Part shown: piece after piece, positions 17,391 through 25,610 of the stretch
Numbering within the stretch: the stretch's first letter is position 1
Layout: every line of letters begins with the position of its first letter
NCBI GenBank assembly: GCA_947168395.1
Contig: CAMVLT010000009.1
Span: forward strand, 43,903-107,902
Source: an uncultured Prevotellaceae bacterium
Lineage (GTDB): Bacteria > Bacteroidota > Bacteroidia > Bacteroidales > Bacteroidaceae
Reading direction: 5' to 3'
DNA length: 64,000 nucleotides
Translations under genes and position numbers: made by a program
Notes under the pieces: model-generated
Told to the model about the DNA's origin: nothing
The model's input: the letters and a program-made list of their open reading frames with translations, nothing else
Databases searched by the model: none

Positions 17391-18190
17391 GGGCGGTTGC
17401 TGATTGAGAAGCGGCGCACAAATCCGAACATCACCCGATGCAGGTAGATGTGCGACTTCAGGTTATTGACTTTCGACTGCTGGTAGTCGCCGAGATAGCC
17501 CAGACGCAGAGTCAGCAGGCGGCTGGCTTGGTAGTCGAGCGACAGCTGCTGACGAAAGTTAGGGGCAGAAACGAAGGTGGTGGGCACGATGTTATGGTCG
17601 TAGTCGCCACGAGAGAATATCTCGTAATACGATTGTCCATAGTTGGGACTGAACATGATGCCTACCAGCGGAAGGTTCAGCTCATAATTGACAGCCCAGC
17701 GGTGTTTCCACAGCTGGAACTGGTAGGTGGCAATGGCCGATGGCATGATGTTCAACGACAGTCTGGCCTGTGCCGGATTGTTGGAATTGCTGGTGTTGTA
17801 GATGAACCCGAGGTTCATGGTGCCCATGCCGCCAGCCTTGACTGTCAGGCGTCCCATTTGCCAGTTATAGAACTTGCCGAAGAAGAACGTGTAATCGCCC
17901 TGCAGCTCGCTGACCGTTTCTGCACGGTCTTCTGCAGAGGTGAAGTTCAGTTCGTGTTCCATCAGCGTCAGCCACTTGCTGCCGGGCCGTTGGCGTTCGG
18001 TCGTGGCTAACAACGTCAGGCCCGTACCATGGAACTTCTCCTGCGAAAGATAGGTGTCCAGGATGCGCGTCGTACCTATACCCAGCTGATAAGTGTTTTG
18101 GAGGTTGGTGACCGACTCCTGCGCTGACGTACTGAGGGGTGCCATGATGGTGAGGCATGCCCCAAATAAGCTCTTCTTAAAAATCTTCAT
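17387..18190 (-). CDS. DUF3316-like exported protein
   Basis: 267 residues from ATG 18190 (a GTG lies one codon earlier). The signal peptide ends at STSAQ. The rest is rich in alternating beta segments (for example RLTVKAGGMGTMNLGFIY) and ends in an aromatic/basic strand, as in small outer-membrane barrels. Sequence and context agree with DUF3316, a Bacteroidetes family without assigned function. The start overlaps the topoisomerase stop by 14 bp and its own stop overlaps the S41 start by 4 bp, so translation is probably coupled. Confidence 0.75.
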   Translation of the reverse strand: MKIFKKSLFGACLTIMAPLSTSAQESVTNLQNTYQLGIGTTRILDTYLSQEKFHGTGLTLLATTERQRPGSKWLTLMEHELNFTSAEDRAETVSELQGDYTFFFGKFYNWQMGRLTVKAGGMGTMNLGFIYNTSNSNNPAQARLSLNIMPSAIATYQFQLWKHRWAVNYELNLPLVGIMFSPNYGQSYYEIFSRGDYDHNIVPTTFVSAPNFRQQLSLDYQASRLLTLRLGYLGDYQQSKVNNLKSHIYLHRVMFGFVRRFSISNRP

Positions 18191-20921
18191 CACTGAACAG
18201 GTTCATTTGTCCGGTTATTTCATCGATGACTTGCTGCTGGCTCTTCCCTGCATCGGGGCTGAGGTCTTCATTTATGGGTTCGGGGTCTTCTGAAGTCTCA
18301 GCCTCGTCTGTGACTTCTGGCTCCTCTGGAGGCTCTGGGAAGCGCGTTGGTTCCAGCTCGATGATGCTCTCTATCTGATAGGTTGACAATCGCTTGCCCT
18401 TGGCCTTGAAGCCTTTGACGGCGATGAACTGCTCAACATCTATTTTCTCTGACTCACGGAACTCGTCGGCACCGCCGTAGTTGACCTGTATGAGCGGATA
18501 AACCTGGTCGGTCAGCAATATGAGCTTCGACAGCGGATTGTCGCCTAAGAAGTTCTGCTTGCGCTTTGAGGCTTCCATCAGGAAACGCTTGATATAGGGG
18601 TAGCCCTGGTTGTCGGCATCCCACAGCACGGCACTCCACACCTTGTCCTGCTCCCATTTCTCAATGCGCAGGATGTTCTCCTCGTAGTGGTTGTTCACGT
18701 CGAAGTTTGTCAGGTAGAAGTCGCCGTTGCTGAGCACCACAAGTATCTGCTCGTCATCGAAGAACTCGCCCAGCAGTCGTCCGTGCTCGTCGTAGTTCAG
18801 GCGGTTCACATCGGGGTCGTACCACACCTTGCGGCCTCCCAAGGTGGAGTGCCCGTGGCTCTTCAGTCCGATGCGGTGAACGGGGAACTTGGTCAGCAGG
18901 TTGCCCTTCGAGGCACGGCCTTTGATCATGATTTCCGAGAAGTCCTTGTCCACGAAAATCTTCTTCAGCTTCGGGTTGGGGTCGAGCGTCACCTTGATGA
19001 TTTCCGCCTCGCCGTTGGGGTTGGCGGTGAAGTACATCACCTTTGAGCCTGGAGTACCTTGCGTAATATCGTACTCTTTGTCGCGAGTCATCGAGGTGAC
19101 GTTGAAACGCTTGATGAAGTAGGGTCCCTTCTTGCCGTCGCGGTACACTACATTATATATGGTACGCGAATCGTTCTTCTTGAATACCTGAAGGTGCAGC
19201 ACGTTTTTGCCGACAAACAGTTTCTCGGCTACGCGCACCACCTTGTATTTGCCGTCCTTGTAAAAGATGATGATGTCGTCAATGTCCGAGCAATTGCACA
19301 CGTACTCGTCTTTCTTCAGGCCCGTGCCGATGAAGCCGTCCGTGCGGTTGATGTACAGCTTCTGGTTGGCCTCGGCCACCTTTGTGGCCTCGATGGTGTC
19401 GAAGTTGCGTATTTCAGTCAACCGAGGATGGTCCTTGCCGTATTTGTCCTTCAGGAACTGGAACCACGAGGCTGTCACCTCCACAAGGTTGGCCAGGTCA
19501 CGGTCTATCTCCTCAATCTCGGCCTTGATGTGAGCCATCAGCTCGTCGGCCTTGTCCTTGTTGAACTTCAGGATGCGCTGCATCTTGATTTCCAGCAGTT
19601 TCAGGATGTCTTCCTTCGTTACCTCGCGTATCAGGGTGGGGTAGTAGGGGGTCAGTCGTTCGTCAATATGCTCGCAGACGGCATCAATGTTTGGTGCCTG
19701 TTCGAACTTCTTGTCTTTGTAGATGCGTTCCTCGATGAATATTTTCTCTAAGGAGTAGAAATGGTACTGCTCCAACAATTCTCCCTTCCTGATTTCCAGT
19801 TCCTGGCGAATGAGGTCCTTTGTGCGCTCAACCGAGTGTATCAGCACGTCGCTGATGGTGAGGAACTGCGGCTTCTGGTCGCTGATGACACAGCAGTTGG
19901 GCGAGATGTTGATTTCGCAGTCGGTGAAAGCATAGAGGGCATCGAGTGTCTTGTCTGACGATACACCAGGGGCCAAGTGTACCAGGATTTCCACTTCCGC
20001 ACTGGTCAGGTCGTCCACGCGCTTTGCCTTGATTTTCCCTTTCTCAATGGCCTTGGTGATACTCTCGCAGAGTGTGGGTACAGTCTTTGAGAACGGCAGC
20101 TCGCGGATGACCAGTGTCTTCTGGTCCAACTTCTCAATCTTGGCGCGTACCTTCAGAACGCCACCGCGTTGGCCGTCGTTGTATTTTAAGACATCGATGC
20201 TTCCACCCGTCTGAAAGTCGGGATAGAGATGAAACTCCTGTCCGTGCAGGTAACTGATGGCTGCTTCGCATATCTCGCAGAAGTTGTGGGGCAGAATCTT
20301 GGAGCTGAGACCTACGGCAATGCCCTCGGCACCTTGCGCCAGCAACAGCGGGAACTTGACGGGCAATGTGATTGGCTCCTTGTTGCGACCGTCGTAGCTC
20401 AGCTGCCACTCCGTGGTCTTCGGATTGAAGACGGTGTCCAAAGCAAACTTCGACAGGCGGGCTTCGATGTATCGGGGAGCGGCGGCACGGTCGCCCGTCA
20501 GTATGTTACCCCAGTTTCCCTGCGTGTCGATGAGCAGGTCCTTCTGGCCTAATTGCACCAAGGCGTCGCCGATGGAGGCATCGCCGTGGGGGTGGAACTG
20601 CATGGTGTGGCCCACAATGTTGGCCACCTTGTTGTAGCGTCCGTCGTCCATGCGCTTCATCGAGTGCATGATGCGGCGTTGCACGGGCTTGAAGCCGTCC
20701 TCAATGTTGGGCACGGCTCGCTCCAGTATGACGTAGGAAGCATAGTCGAGGAACCAGTTCTGGTACATTCCCGAAAGGTGGTGTACCGCAGCTGCATCGA
20801 ACCTGTTCACGGGTTTATAGTCAGAGTGACCTTCTGCCGCCTCTGTTTCCTCAGGGGTGTCCAATACCTCTTCGTCCTTGATTTCGTCGTCCATAGAATC
20901 CTTTTGGTCTTTAGTTTGCAT
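18177..20921 (-). CDS. parC: DNA topoisomerase IV subunit A-type protein
   Basis: 914 residues as drawn. It breaks and rejoins DNA to unlink chromosomes with a ParE partner not in this window. Residues about 40-510 form the cleavage domain with catalytic tyrosine Y151 in AAAPRYIEA and the quinolone-region sequence FHPHGDASIGDAL. Beta-pinwheel-like repeats follow, then an acidic, proline-rich C-terminal tail (about 860-914), a feature of Bacteroidetes ParC. A -7 element (20923-20930) ends 2 bp before the first ATG, so the transcript should begin after it; the ATG at 20894 (MDDEIKDEEV) is then the more likely start. Confidence 0.9.
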   Translation of the reverse strand: MQTKDQKDSMDDEIKDEEVLDTPEETEAAEGHSDYKPVNRFDAAAVHHLSGMYQNWFLDYASYVILERAVPNIEDGFKPVQRRIMHSMKRMDDGRYNKVANIVGHTMQFHPHGDASIGDALVQLGQKDLLIDTQGNWGNILTGDRAAAPRYIEARLSKFALDTVFNPKTTEWQLSYDGRNKEPITLPVKFPLLLAQGAEGIAVGLSSKILPHNFCEICEAAISYLHGQEFHLYPDFQTGGSIDVLKYNDGQRGGVLKVRAKIEKLDQKTLVIRELPFSKTVPTLCESITKAIEKGKIKAKRVDDLTSAEVEILVHLAPGVSSDKTLDALYAFTDCEINISPNCCVISDQKPQFLTISDVLIHSVERTKDLIRQELEIRKGELLEQYHFYSLEKIFIEERIYKDKKFEQAPNIDAVCEHIDERLTPYYPTLIREVTKEDILKLLEIKMQRILKFNKDKADELMAHIKAEIEEIDRDLANLVEVTASWFQFLKDKYGKDHPRLTEIRNFDTIEATKVAEANQKLYINRTDGFIGTGLKKDEYVCNCSDIDDIIIFYKDGKYKVVRVAEKLFVGKNVLHLQVFKKNDSRTIYNVVYRDGKKGPYFIKRFNVTSMTRDKEYDITQGTPGSKVMYFTANPNGEAEIIKVTLDPNPKLKKIFVDKDFSEIMIKGRASKGNLLTKFPVHRIGLKSHGHSTLGGRKVWYDPDVNRLNYDEHGRLLGEFFDDEQILVVLSNGDFYLTNFDVNNHYEENILRIEKWEQDKVWSAVLWDADNQGYPYIKRFLMEASKRKQNFLGDNPLSKLILLTDQVYPLIQVNYGGADEFRESEKIDVEQFIAVKGFKAKGKRLSTYQIESIIELEPTRFPEPPEEPEVTDEAETSEDPEPINEDLSPDAGKSQQQVIDEITGQMNLFSDEDF

Positions 20922-20922
20922 G

Positions 20923-20930
20923 CAAAAGTA
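20923..20930 (-). promoter_or_regulatory. -7 element of parC promoter
   Basis: TACTTTTG on the minus strand, directly adjoining the first possible ATG of parC. It implies translation starts at the internal ATG 20894 or on a leaderless message. Confidence 0.55.
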
Positions 20931-20977
20931 CGAAAAAAAGTTGGAAAAGCGGAAAGAACATACATTATTTAACGAAA

Positions 20978-21009
20978 AAAGCAGGCCACTTGCTCTTGTG
21001 ACCTGCTTT
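20978..21009 (-). terminator. terminator of tRNA-Val(CAC)
   Basis: Stem AAAGCAGG-CAC / GTG-CCTGCTTT with an eight-base loop, followed on the minus strand by a T-run. Confidence 0.8.
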
Positions 21010-21012
21010 CTG

Positions 21013-21087
21013 TAGGGACACCCGGGCTCGAACCGGGGACCTCTGCAATGTGACTGCAGCGCTCTAAACCAACTGGGCTATGCCCCT
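21013..21087 (-). tRNA. tRNA-Val (anticodon CAC)
   Basis: 75-nt cloverleaf. Acceptor AGGGGCA pairs with TGTCCCT; anticodon stem CTGCA/TGCAG encloses GTCACAT; T-arm CCCGG-TTCGAGC-CCGGG. Discriminator A, CCA not encoded. It has its own promoter and terminator. Confidence 0.92.
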
Positions 21088-21107
21088 AACATTCAATCAA
21101 GCGGGTG

Positions 21108-21115
21108 CAAAGGTA
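21108..21115 (-). promoter_or_regulatory. -7 element of tRNA-Val(CAC) promoter
   Basis: TACCTTTG on the minus strand, about 21 bp upstream of the tRNA. Confidence 0.65.
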
Positions 21116-21205
21116 AGCATTATTTTTGGAATGCGCAACTATTTCCCCGTTTTTTTTCTTTATTTAACGTCATTTCATGCCACCTTAATTATATAAATGG
21201 CCTCA

Positions 21206-21640
21206 CTGTCATCGGTGTCATCGTCATCGCTGTCATCGGTGTCATCGGTCGGAATGTATGTTTATACGCAGACGTGCATAAATATCCACAGTTTTCGCGG
21301 CGGCAGTTTGGGTAGTGTAAAGTGGCTGTTTAATTACGGTAAAACCGTGGATTACTTACGGTAAACCACTCGTCCGGACGGCGCAATCCCGACTGCATAA
21401 ATATGCAAAACTGAACCCGCCTATCGATGACAGCGATGACACCGATGACGATGACACCGATGACAGTGTGGGTATTTATATTTTTTTGTGGCAGCATGCT
21501 TAGTTCGATGCAAGGCTCTATTTACAGAGCATTATTTATATATTATTATAATAATATATAAATAATGACCATATCTTCTACTCAACGATGACAATAAATT
21601 AGGTCGGTGTCATCGGTGTCATCGTCATCGTCATCGTTTT
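21206..21640. repeat. composite intergenic module B: inverted iterons, shared motifs, long palindrome
   Basis: No gene is evident between 21116 and 21674. GGTGTCATC-type iterons occur in one orientation at 21206-21250, inverted at 21424-21470, and again direct at 21603-21636. The first 26 bases of the left block are the exact reverse complement of 21445-21470. TGCATAAATAT occurs at 21275 and 21394; TGTGGGTATTTATA at 21467-21480 matches module A exactly. TTACGGTAAA occurs twice (about 21336 and 21357). Confidence 0.75.
21530..21567. repeat. 38 bp perfect AT-rich palindrome
   Basis: From CATTATTTATATATTATT to its complement AATAATATATAAATAATG with no interruption. It could form a cruciform or act as an unwinding element; it lies inside module B. 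Confidence 0.85.
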
Positions 21641-21674
21641 TCTAATAATCGAGGCGGCGGGAACTGGTCTTATT

Positions 21675-22472
21675 CTATTGCTTCTCCGTCATGTATTTCC
21701 AGTATCGGCGGGGCATGTCGTTGAGCTGTTTGCGCGGATTGAGACGCTCACGGATGCAGATGGCTTTGAAGTAGGTGCGCCATAACTCCTGAAATAGTTG
21801 GTCGTTCTCGCTGAGCAGCTCGTCGCTGAGTTTGCCTGTTTCGAGGTCGAAGGGCAGGGTAGTGTCCTCGGTGAAGGTGATGCGCGTAGCCTGGCTTGCT
21901 CCATTCGTAGGGTCGTAGTAATAGCCGTAGCGCCGCTTGGCATCGTAGATGAGCCATGGCTGGTCGTTGAAGCGGTCCTGAAAGTGGTCGGTAATGAGGG
22001 GCAGCACGTTGTTGTCGGGCGAGACGACGGCAAGGTAGGTGCCGTCCTTAGCCTTCTGGAAACGGATGAACTGCTTCATGCGCAGTTGCTCTTGCAGCAC
22101 ACGGCGAGCCGTGTTGGTGACGTAGAGCACGTCAGGGTCGGCAAAATTGCAGCCTCCGCCGACGCCTCCCACCGTTGAGGGTCTGAAAACCTTATAGATG
22201 TAGTGGAACAGGGGCGTGTAGAGCGCTTGTTGCTCCGACAGCCAACTGATGCCGATAAGCCGCAGGGCCTCGCGTTTCAGCCGTTTCTCTAATCCCGTCC
22301 ACACCCGTCTGGCCTTGTCGTCGGCTGTTACTACATGGTGAGCCTCGTCGCAAAACAGCGGCAGCACCTCACCCTCACGCACCAGTTCCTCGGGCTGTTG
22401 GCGCAGGGCGTAGGCATCGAAAACGGCTGTCAGCAGTCCGTCAAGCGTACTGTCGAAGGTGTAGACAATCAT
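21675..22472 (-). CDS. DUF4130 / TIGR03915-type putative DNA repair protein
   Basis: 265 residues from ATG 22472 (MIVYTFDSTLDGLLTAVFDAY). Longer starts would run into the SDR gene and add a non-conserved peptide. Family hallmarks visible are the N-terminal FDSTLDGLL, the central FVGISWL-like motif LIGISWLSEQQALYTPLFHYI and the C-terminal NPRKQLNDMPRRYWKYMTE. The family is known to pair with a radical SAM protein and to be fused to uracil-DNA-glycosylase-like domains elsewhere, hence the suggested DNA repair or modification role; biochemistry is not settled. The radical SAM partner lies two genes upstream in the same operon. Confidence 0.85.
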   Translation of the reverse strand: MIVYTFDSTLDGLLTAVFDAYALRQQPEELVREGEVLPLFCDEAHHVVTADDKARRVWTGLEKRLKREALRLIGISWLSEQQALYTPLFHYIYKVFRPSTVGGVGGGCNFADPDVLYVTNTARRVLQEQLRMKQFIRFQKAKDGTYLAVVSPDNNVLPLITDHFQDRFNDQPWLIYDAKRRYGYYYDPTNGASQATRITFTEDTTLPFDLETGKLSDELLSENDQLFQELWRTYFKAICIRERLNPRKQLNDMPRRYWKYMTEKQ

Positions 22473-22485
22473 GCCAATGGGTGTA

Positions 22486-23187
22486 TTACAGTTTGAAGTG
22501 CCGCCACAGGAAACGAGGGATGAGTCGCCAGCCGCAGGTAACGATGCGCCAGCGCCAGTCAATAATGCGGATGTGCCGATTTTTATCGATGGAATCGGCG
22601 ATTTCTTTAGCTACCTTCACCTTGTCTAACAGTAGAGGATAGCGCCGACCGTCGTTCAGCAGGTCAGTATCTACGAAGCCTGGCCTGATGTCGGTAAAGC
22701 GGATGTTCAGCTGTTGAGCGTTGGCTAACTGTTCCAACGCCTCGATGTAGGTGTTCTGCATGGCCTTCGTGGCCGAATAGGCTGGAGCAGGTCCTAAACC
22801 CTTGGTTCCTGCAATCGACGAGATGACAGTGATATGCCCGCCTCCGTGGCCAGCCATATAGCGATAGACCGTTCCCACCATGCGGGTGAAGCCCACGGCG
22901 TTGGTCTCCATTGTCCGCAGTTCCACGTCTTCATGTAGTTCACGGTTCTGCTTGCCGATGCCCGAAGCGTGGAAGTAGAGGTCTATGCCGCCGAGACGGC
23001 CTATGAGTTGCTGCAGGCGTTCACCAGCATCCTCATCGGTCACGTCAATCCTTGCAGCCACATCGAATTCAGCCAGCTGCTCCAAACGCCGTGCAGCCAC
23101 GCCGACTGTCCATCCCTGTTTGACGAGAAGCCGTGCCACCTCGAGGCCGATGCCTGACGAGGCACCCATGACGATTGCTCTTTTCAT
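22486..23187 (-). CDS. short-chain dehydrogenase/reductase
   Basis: 233 residues. Classical SDR: cofactor loop GASSGIG at 8-14, catalytic S124, Y137 and K141 (ISSIAG, YSATK). The Ala-Arg-Arg after the second strand suggests NADP preference. Substrate unknown. It starts 3 bp after the radical SAM stop and ends 13 bp before the DUF4130 start, so it is inserted between two proteins that normally act as a pair. Confidence 0.9.
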   Translation of the reverse strand: MKRAIVMGASSGIGLEVARLLVKQGWTVGVAARRLEQLAEFDVAARIDVTDEDAGERLQQLIGRLGGIDLYFHASGIGKQNRELHEDVELRTMETNAVGFTRMVGTVYRYMAGHGGGHITVISSIAGTKGLGPAPAYSATKAMQNTYIEALEQLANAQQLNIRFTDIRPGFVDTDLLNDGRRYPLLLDKVKVAKEIADSIDKNRHIRIIDWRWRIVTCGWRLIPRFLWRHFKL

Positions 23188-23190
23188 GTG

Positions 23191-24474
23191 CTATTCTTCC
23201 TTAAAGTCAAATGCCAGTTGCAGTTCCTCAGCGGCACGCTTCTGTTGTGCCTTCGATACCAGCAGGGGGCGTAGCCGTTCGGGGCGTAGCTCGTTGATGC
23301 CCACGATGGGCTGTGAGTAGCCGTCAGTCAGTTCGCCGCACGTGATGAAGTACTTGGCTTTCTTCATCACCACTCCCATCTTCTTCAGGTCGTAGGATGT
23401 CAGCCGGCCAAAGCGGCGGCTGTTGACAATGAGCCATGCCGACTTAGTGCCCAAGCCAGGCACACGGAGCAGCCGTTCGTAGTCGTCGTTGTTGATGTCG
23501 ACGGGGAAGGCTTCGGGGTGGCGCAGTGCCCAGGCTAATTTAGGGTCTATTTCGAGGTCGAGGTTCTCTTTTTCCGTGATTTCATCGACATCGAAGTGGT
23601 AGAAGCGCAGCAGCCAGTCAGCCTGGTACAAACGGTTTTCGCGGACCAGTGGCGGCTGTTTAAGGTTCGGCAGCCGAGGGTCGTAAGTGTTGACGCTGAT
23701 GTAGCCCGAGTAGTAGACGCGGCGCATTGTAGGCTGATGGTAAAGGGCCGACGACATCTGCAGGATGTCACGGTCGGTCTCCTTCGTGGCACCGACAATC
23801 ATCTGTGTCGACTGTCCGGCAGGCACGAAGCGCGGAGCATGGCGGTATTTCCGGCGGTCTTCCTTGTTCTCCAACACGCCCTGCTGGATGAGCTTCATGG
23901 GCTGGAAAACGCTCTGGTGGTCTTTCTCGGGGGCGAGCAGTTTGAGTGATTCCTCACGGGGTATCTCGATGTTCACGCTCATGCGGTCGGCATAAAGGCC
24001 CGCCTCGTTGAGCAGCTCCTGCGAGGCACCAGGGATGCTCTTCAGGTGGATGTAGCCGTTGAAACGGTGTACGGTCCTCAAGTCGCGTACGATGGCAGTC
24101 AGCCGCTCCATCGTGTAGTCGGCATTACGCACCACACCACTCGAAAGGAAAAGCCCCTCGATGTAGTTGCGGCGGTAGAACTCCATGGTGATTTCCTCCA
24201 ACTCCGAGACCGATAGGGTGGCACGCTTGATGTCGTTGGAGCGGCGGTTGATGCAGTAGGCGCAGTCGTACTTGCAGTAGTTGGTCAGCATCACCTTGAG
24301 CAACGATATGCAACGACCATCGTCGGCGAACGAGTGGCAAATGCCAACGCCACCGACGGTCGAACCTACCATGCCCTTTTGGCCACGGCGCACAGTCCCA
24401 CTTGACGAGCACGACACATCGTACTTCGCCGACTCAGTGAGAATGCGCAGTTTTTCGAGGGTGTTTTCCGTCAC
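23191..24474 (-). CDS. TIGR03916-type radical SAM protein, putative DNA modification/repair
   Basis: 427 residues from a GTG at 24474 that overlaps the previous stop by 4 bp. The radical SAM cluster is C67-x3-C71-x2-C74 (NYCKYDCAYC). The N-terminal AKYDVSCSSSG and the GVGICHSF motif are typical of the family. A C-terminal helix-hairpin-helix (LLRVPGLGTKSAWLIVNSRR, about 355-375) suggests DNA binding. It would use SAM and a 4Fe-4S cluster for radical chemistry, presumably on a nucleic acid; the reaction is unknown. It forms an operon with the SDR and DUF4130 genes. Confidence 0.88.
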   Translation of the reverse strand: MTENTLEKLRILTESAKYDVSCSSSGTVRRGQKGMVGSTVGGVGICHSFADDGRCISLLKVMLTNYCKYDCAYCINRRSNDIKRATLSVSELEEITMEFYRRNYIEGLFLSSGVVRNADYTMERLTAIVRDLRTVHRFNGYIHLKSIPGASQELLNEAGLYADRMSVNIEIPREESLKLLAPEKDHQSVFQPMKLIQQGVLENKEDRRKYRHAPRFVPAGQSTQMIVGATKETDRDILQMSSALYHQPTMRRVYYSGYISVNTYDPRLPNLKQPPLVRENRLYQADWLLRFYHFDVDEITEKENLDLEIDPKLAWALRHPEAFPVDINNDDYERLLRVPGLGTKSAWLIVNSRRFGRLTSYDLKKMGVVMKKAKYFITCGELTDGYSQPIVGINELRPERLRPLLVSKAQQKRAAEELQLAFDFKEE

Positions 24475-25247
24475 TTGACAGCCACCTTCCGTCCATTCTG
24501 GATGATGACGCCCTTGGCAGGCTTGCTGTTCAGACGACGGCCCTGCAAGTCGTAAACATCACCAGAGGCGTTGTCAACCTTGGCTGCATTGATGGCTGTC
24601 ACGTCAGAACTGCTGACATGCTTGATTTCCAGCTTGGTGGCATTCGGAGACTGAGCCTCCCAGTTGAAACCGCAACGGGTAGGACGGAAAGCCTGCTCGC
24701 CACTGGTGCGGATGAGGACACTCTCCAGAATCTTAACGTTCTGCTGGGCAGGAATACCGTAAAGCCCCTCGGTCACGCGGGTGTTCCAGCTGCTGCTGAA
24801 GCAGACTTGGTTGCCGTTGTTGTCGGCCAGACGTACAGCCTTGGCATCGGCGCTGAAGCCGTTGGCATCGGTGTTCTTCACGCGGAGATACTGGGTTGTG
24901 GGCGAGAAAATGAGGTAAGGCATGCCAGCCTCGATGCCTTTGTCTGTGCAGTCAACAAAATAGAGGCACAGCGTGTTGCCTTCCTGACCGATGGCTGCCA
25001 ACTTCTCAACCTTCACGTTGGGAGCTGTCTTGGCAAACTGCTCGGCGCTGACCGACATAGGCAGGCAAAGGGTATTATAACCGGCAAAGAGGTAGCGGCT
25101 CACCTGAACGGTCTCGTCTGTGTTCATGACTTGCTCCACCTGAAGGGAACTGGTTTCTGTTGACAGGTTTCTGACTCTGTTCTGTGCGACGGCACCCTGA
25201 CTGAACATCAGGGCGGCGGCTGCTAATGTAAGTACAAAATGCTTCAT
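24471..25247 (-). CDS. secreted protein with C-terminal sorting tail
   Basis: 258 residues. The signal peptide runs to AVAQ (about 22). The mature part contains a YNTLCLPMSVSAEQF segment typical of Bacteroidales surface proteins, then VYDLQGRRLNSKPAKGVIIQNGRKVAVK, the sorting tail. Its stop overlaps the radical SAM GTG by 4 bp, so the DNA-repair-like operon is probably read from this gene's promoter; that need not mean a shared function. No enzyme motif is seen. Confidence 0.8.
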   Translation of the reverse strand: MKHFVLTLAAAALMFSQGAVAQNRVRNLSTETSSLQVEQVMNTDETVQVSRYLFAGYNTLCLPMSVSAEQFAKTAPNVKVEKLAAIGQEGNTLCLYFVDCTDKGIEAGMPYLIFSPTTQYLRVKNTDANGFSADAKAVRLADNNGNQVCFSSSWNTRVTEGLYGIPAQQNVKILESVLIRTSGEQAFRPTRCGFNWEAQSPNATKLEIKHVSSSDVTAINAAKVDNASGDVYDLQGRRLNSKPAKGVIIQNGRKVAVK

Positions 25248-25285
25248 AGTCTTTATGTTTTATGGAGTTAATAATATTTTGGCCA

Positions 25286-25293
25286 CAAAAATA
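25286..25293 (-). promoter_or_regulatory. possible -7 element upstream of 24.5-25.2 kb gene
   Basis: TATTTTTG on the minus strand, about 39 bp before the ATG at 25247. The match is in an AT-rich stretch, so it is weaker evidence than the others. Confidence 0.4.
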
Positions 25294-25379
25294 AGAATAA
25301 TATTTGAAACCACCAAATAATTTTCGTAACTTTACATCATATTTCTGGGAGTAAATGCTTTTCTCAAAGATTTTACACA

Positions 25380-25610
25380 TTATTTTTTTGGCCTGTCGGA
25401 CTGTTTGAGAATGCCAATGATGATGAGCAGATAGCCTGACAGACAAAGCATCGGGGCAATGACGATGCGGCGGGTCGAGAAAATGTCGGAATCTCCCGAA
25501 CCAGCCATCAGCAGGTAGCTGACGACGATGAGGATACATGCAACGACGATGATTCGTCGGCGGTTAACGAGATGGCGTTTCATTTTGGTATTGTCTGATG
25601 TGGAGTTCAT
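25380..25610 (-). CDS. DUF3098-like small membrane protein
   Basis: 76 residues from ATG 25610, or 67 from ATG 25583. Two hydrophobic segments flank a hydrophilic loop: IIVVACILIVVSYLLMAG and APMLCLSGYLLIIIGIL. The loop DIFSTRRIVIAP is the hallmark of DUF3098, a Bacteroidetes family often found near cell-division and undecaprenyl genes. It overlaps the end of the DUF2723 gene by 47 bp (20 bp with the shorter start), so translation is probably coupled. Function unknown. Confidence 0.75.
   Translation of the reverse strand: MNSTSDNTKMKRHLVNRRRIIVVACILIVVSYLLMAGSGDSDIFSTRRIVIAPMLCLSGYLLIIIGILKQSDRPKK

Noticed and set aside
21206..21250. CRISPR-like array at module B
   Set aside because: Units are about 9 bp with no spacers, and no cas genes are in the window.
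22473..22562. Longer start for the DUF4130 protein
   Set aside because: It overlaps the SDR coding region, and the conserved family start is MIVYTFDSTLDGLL.
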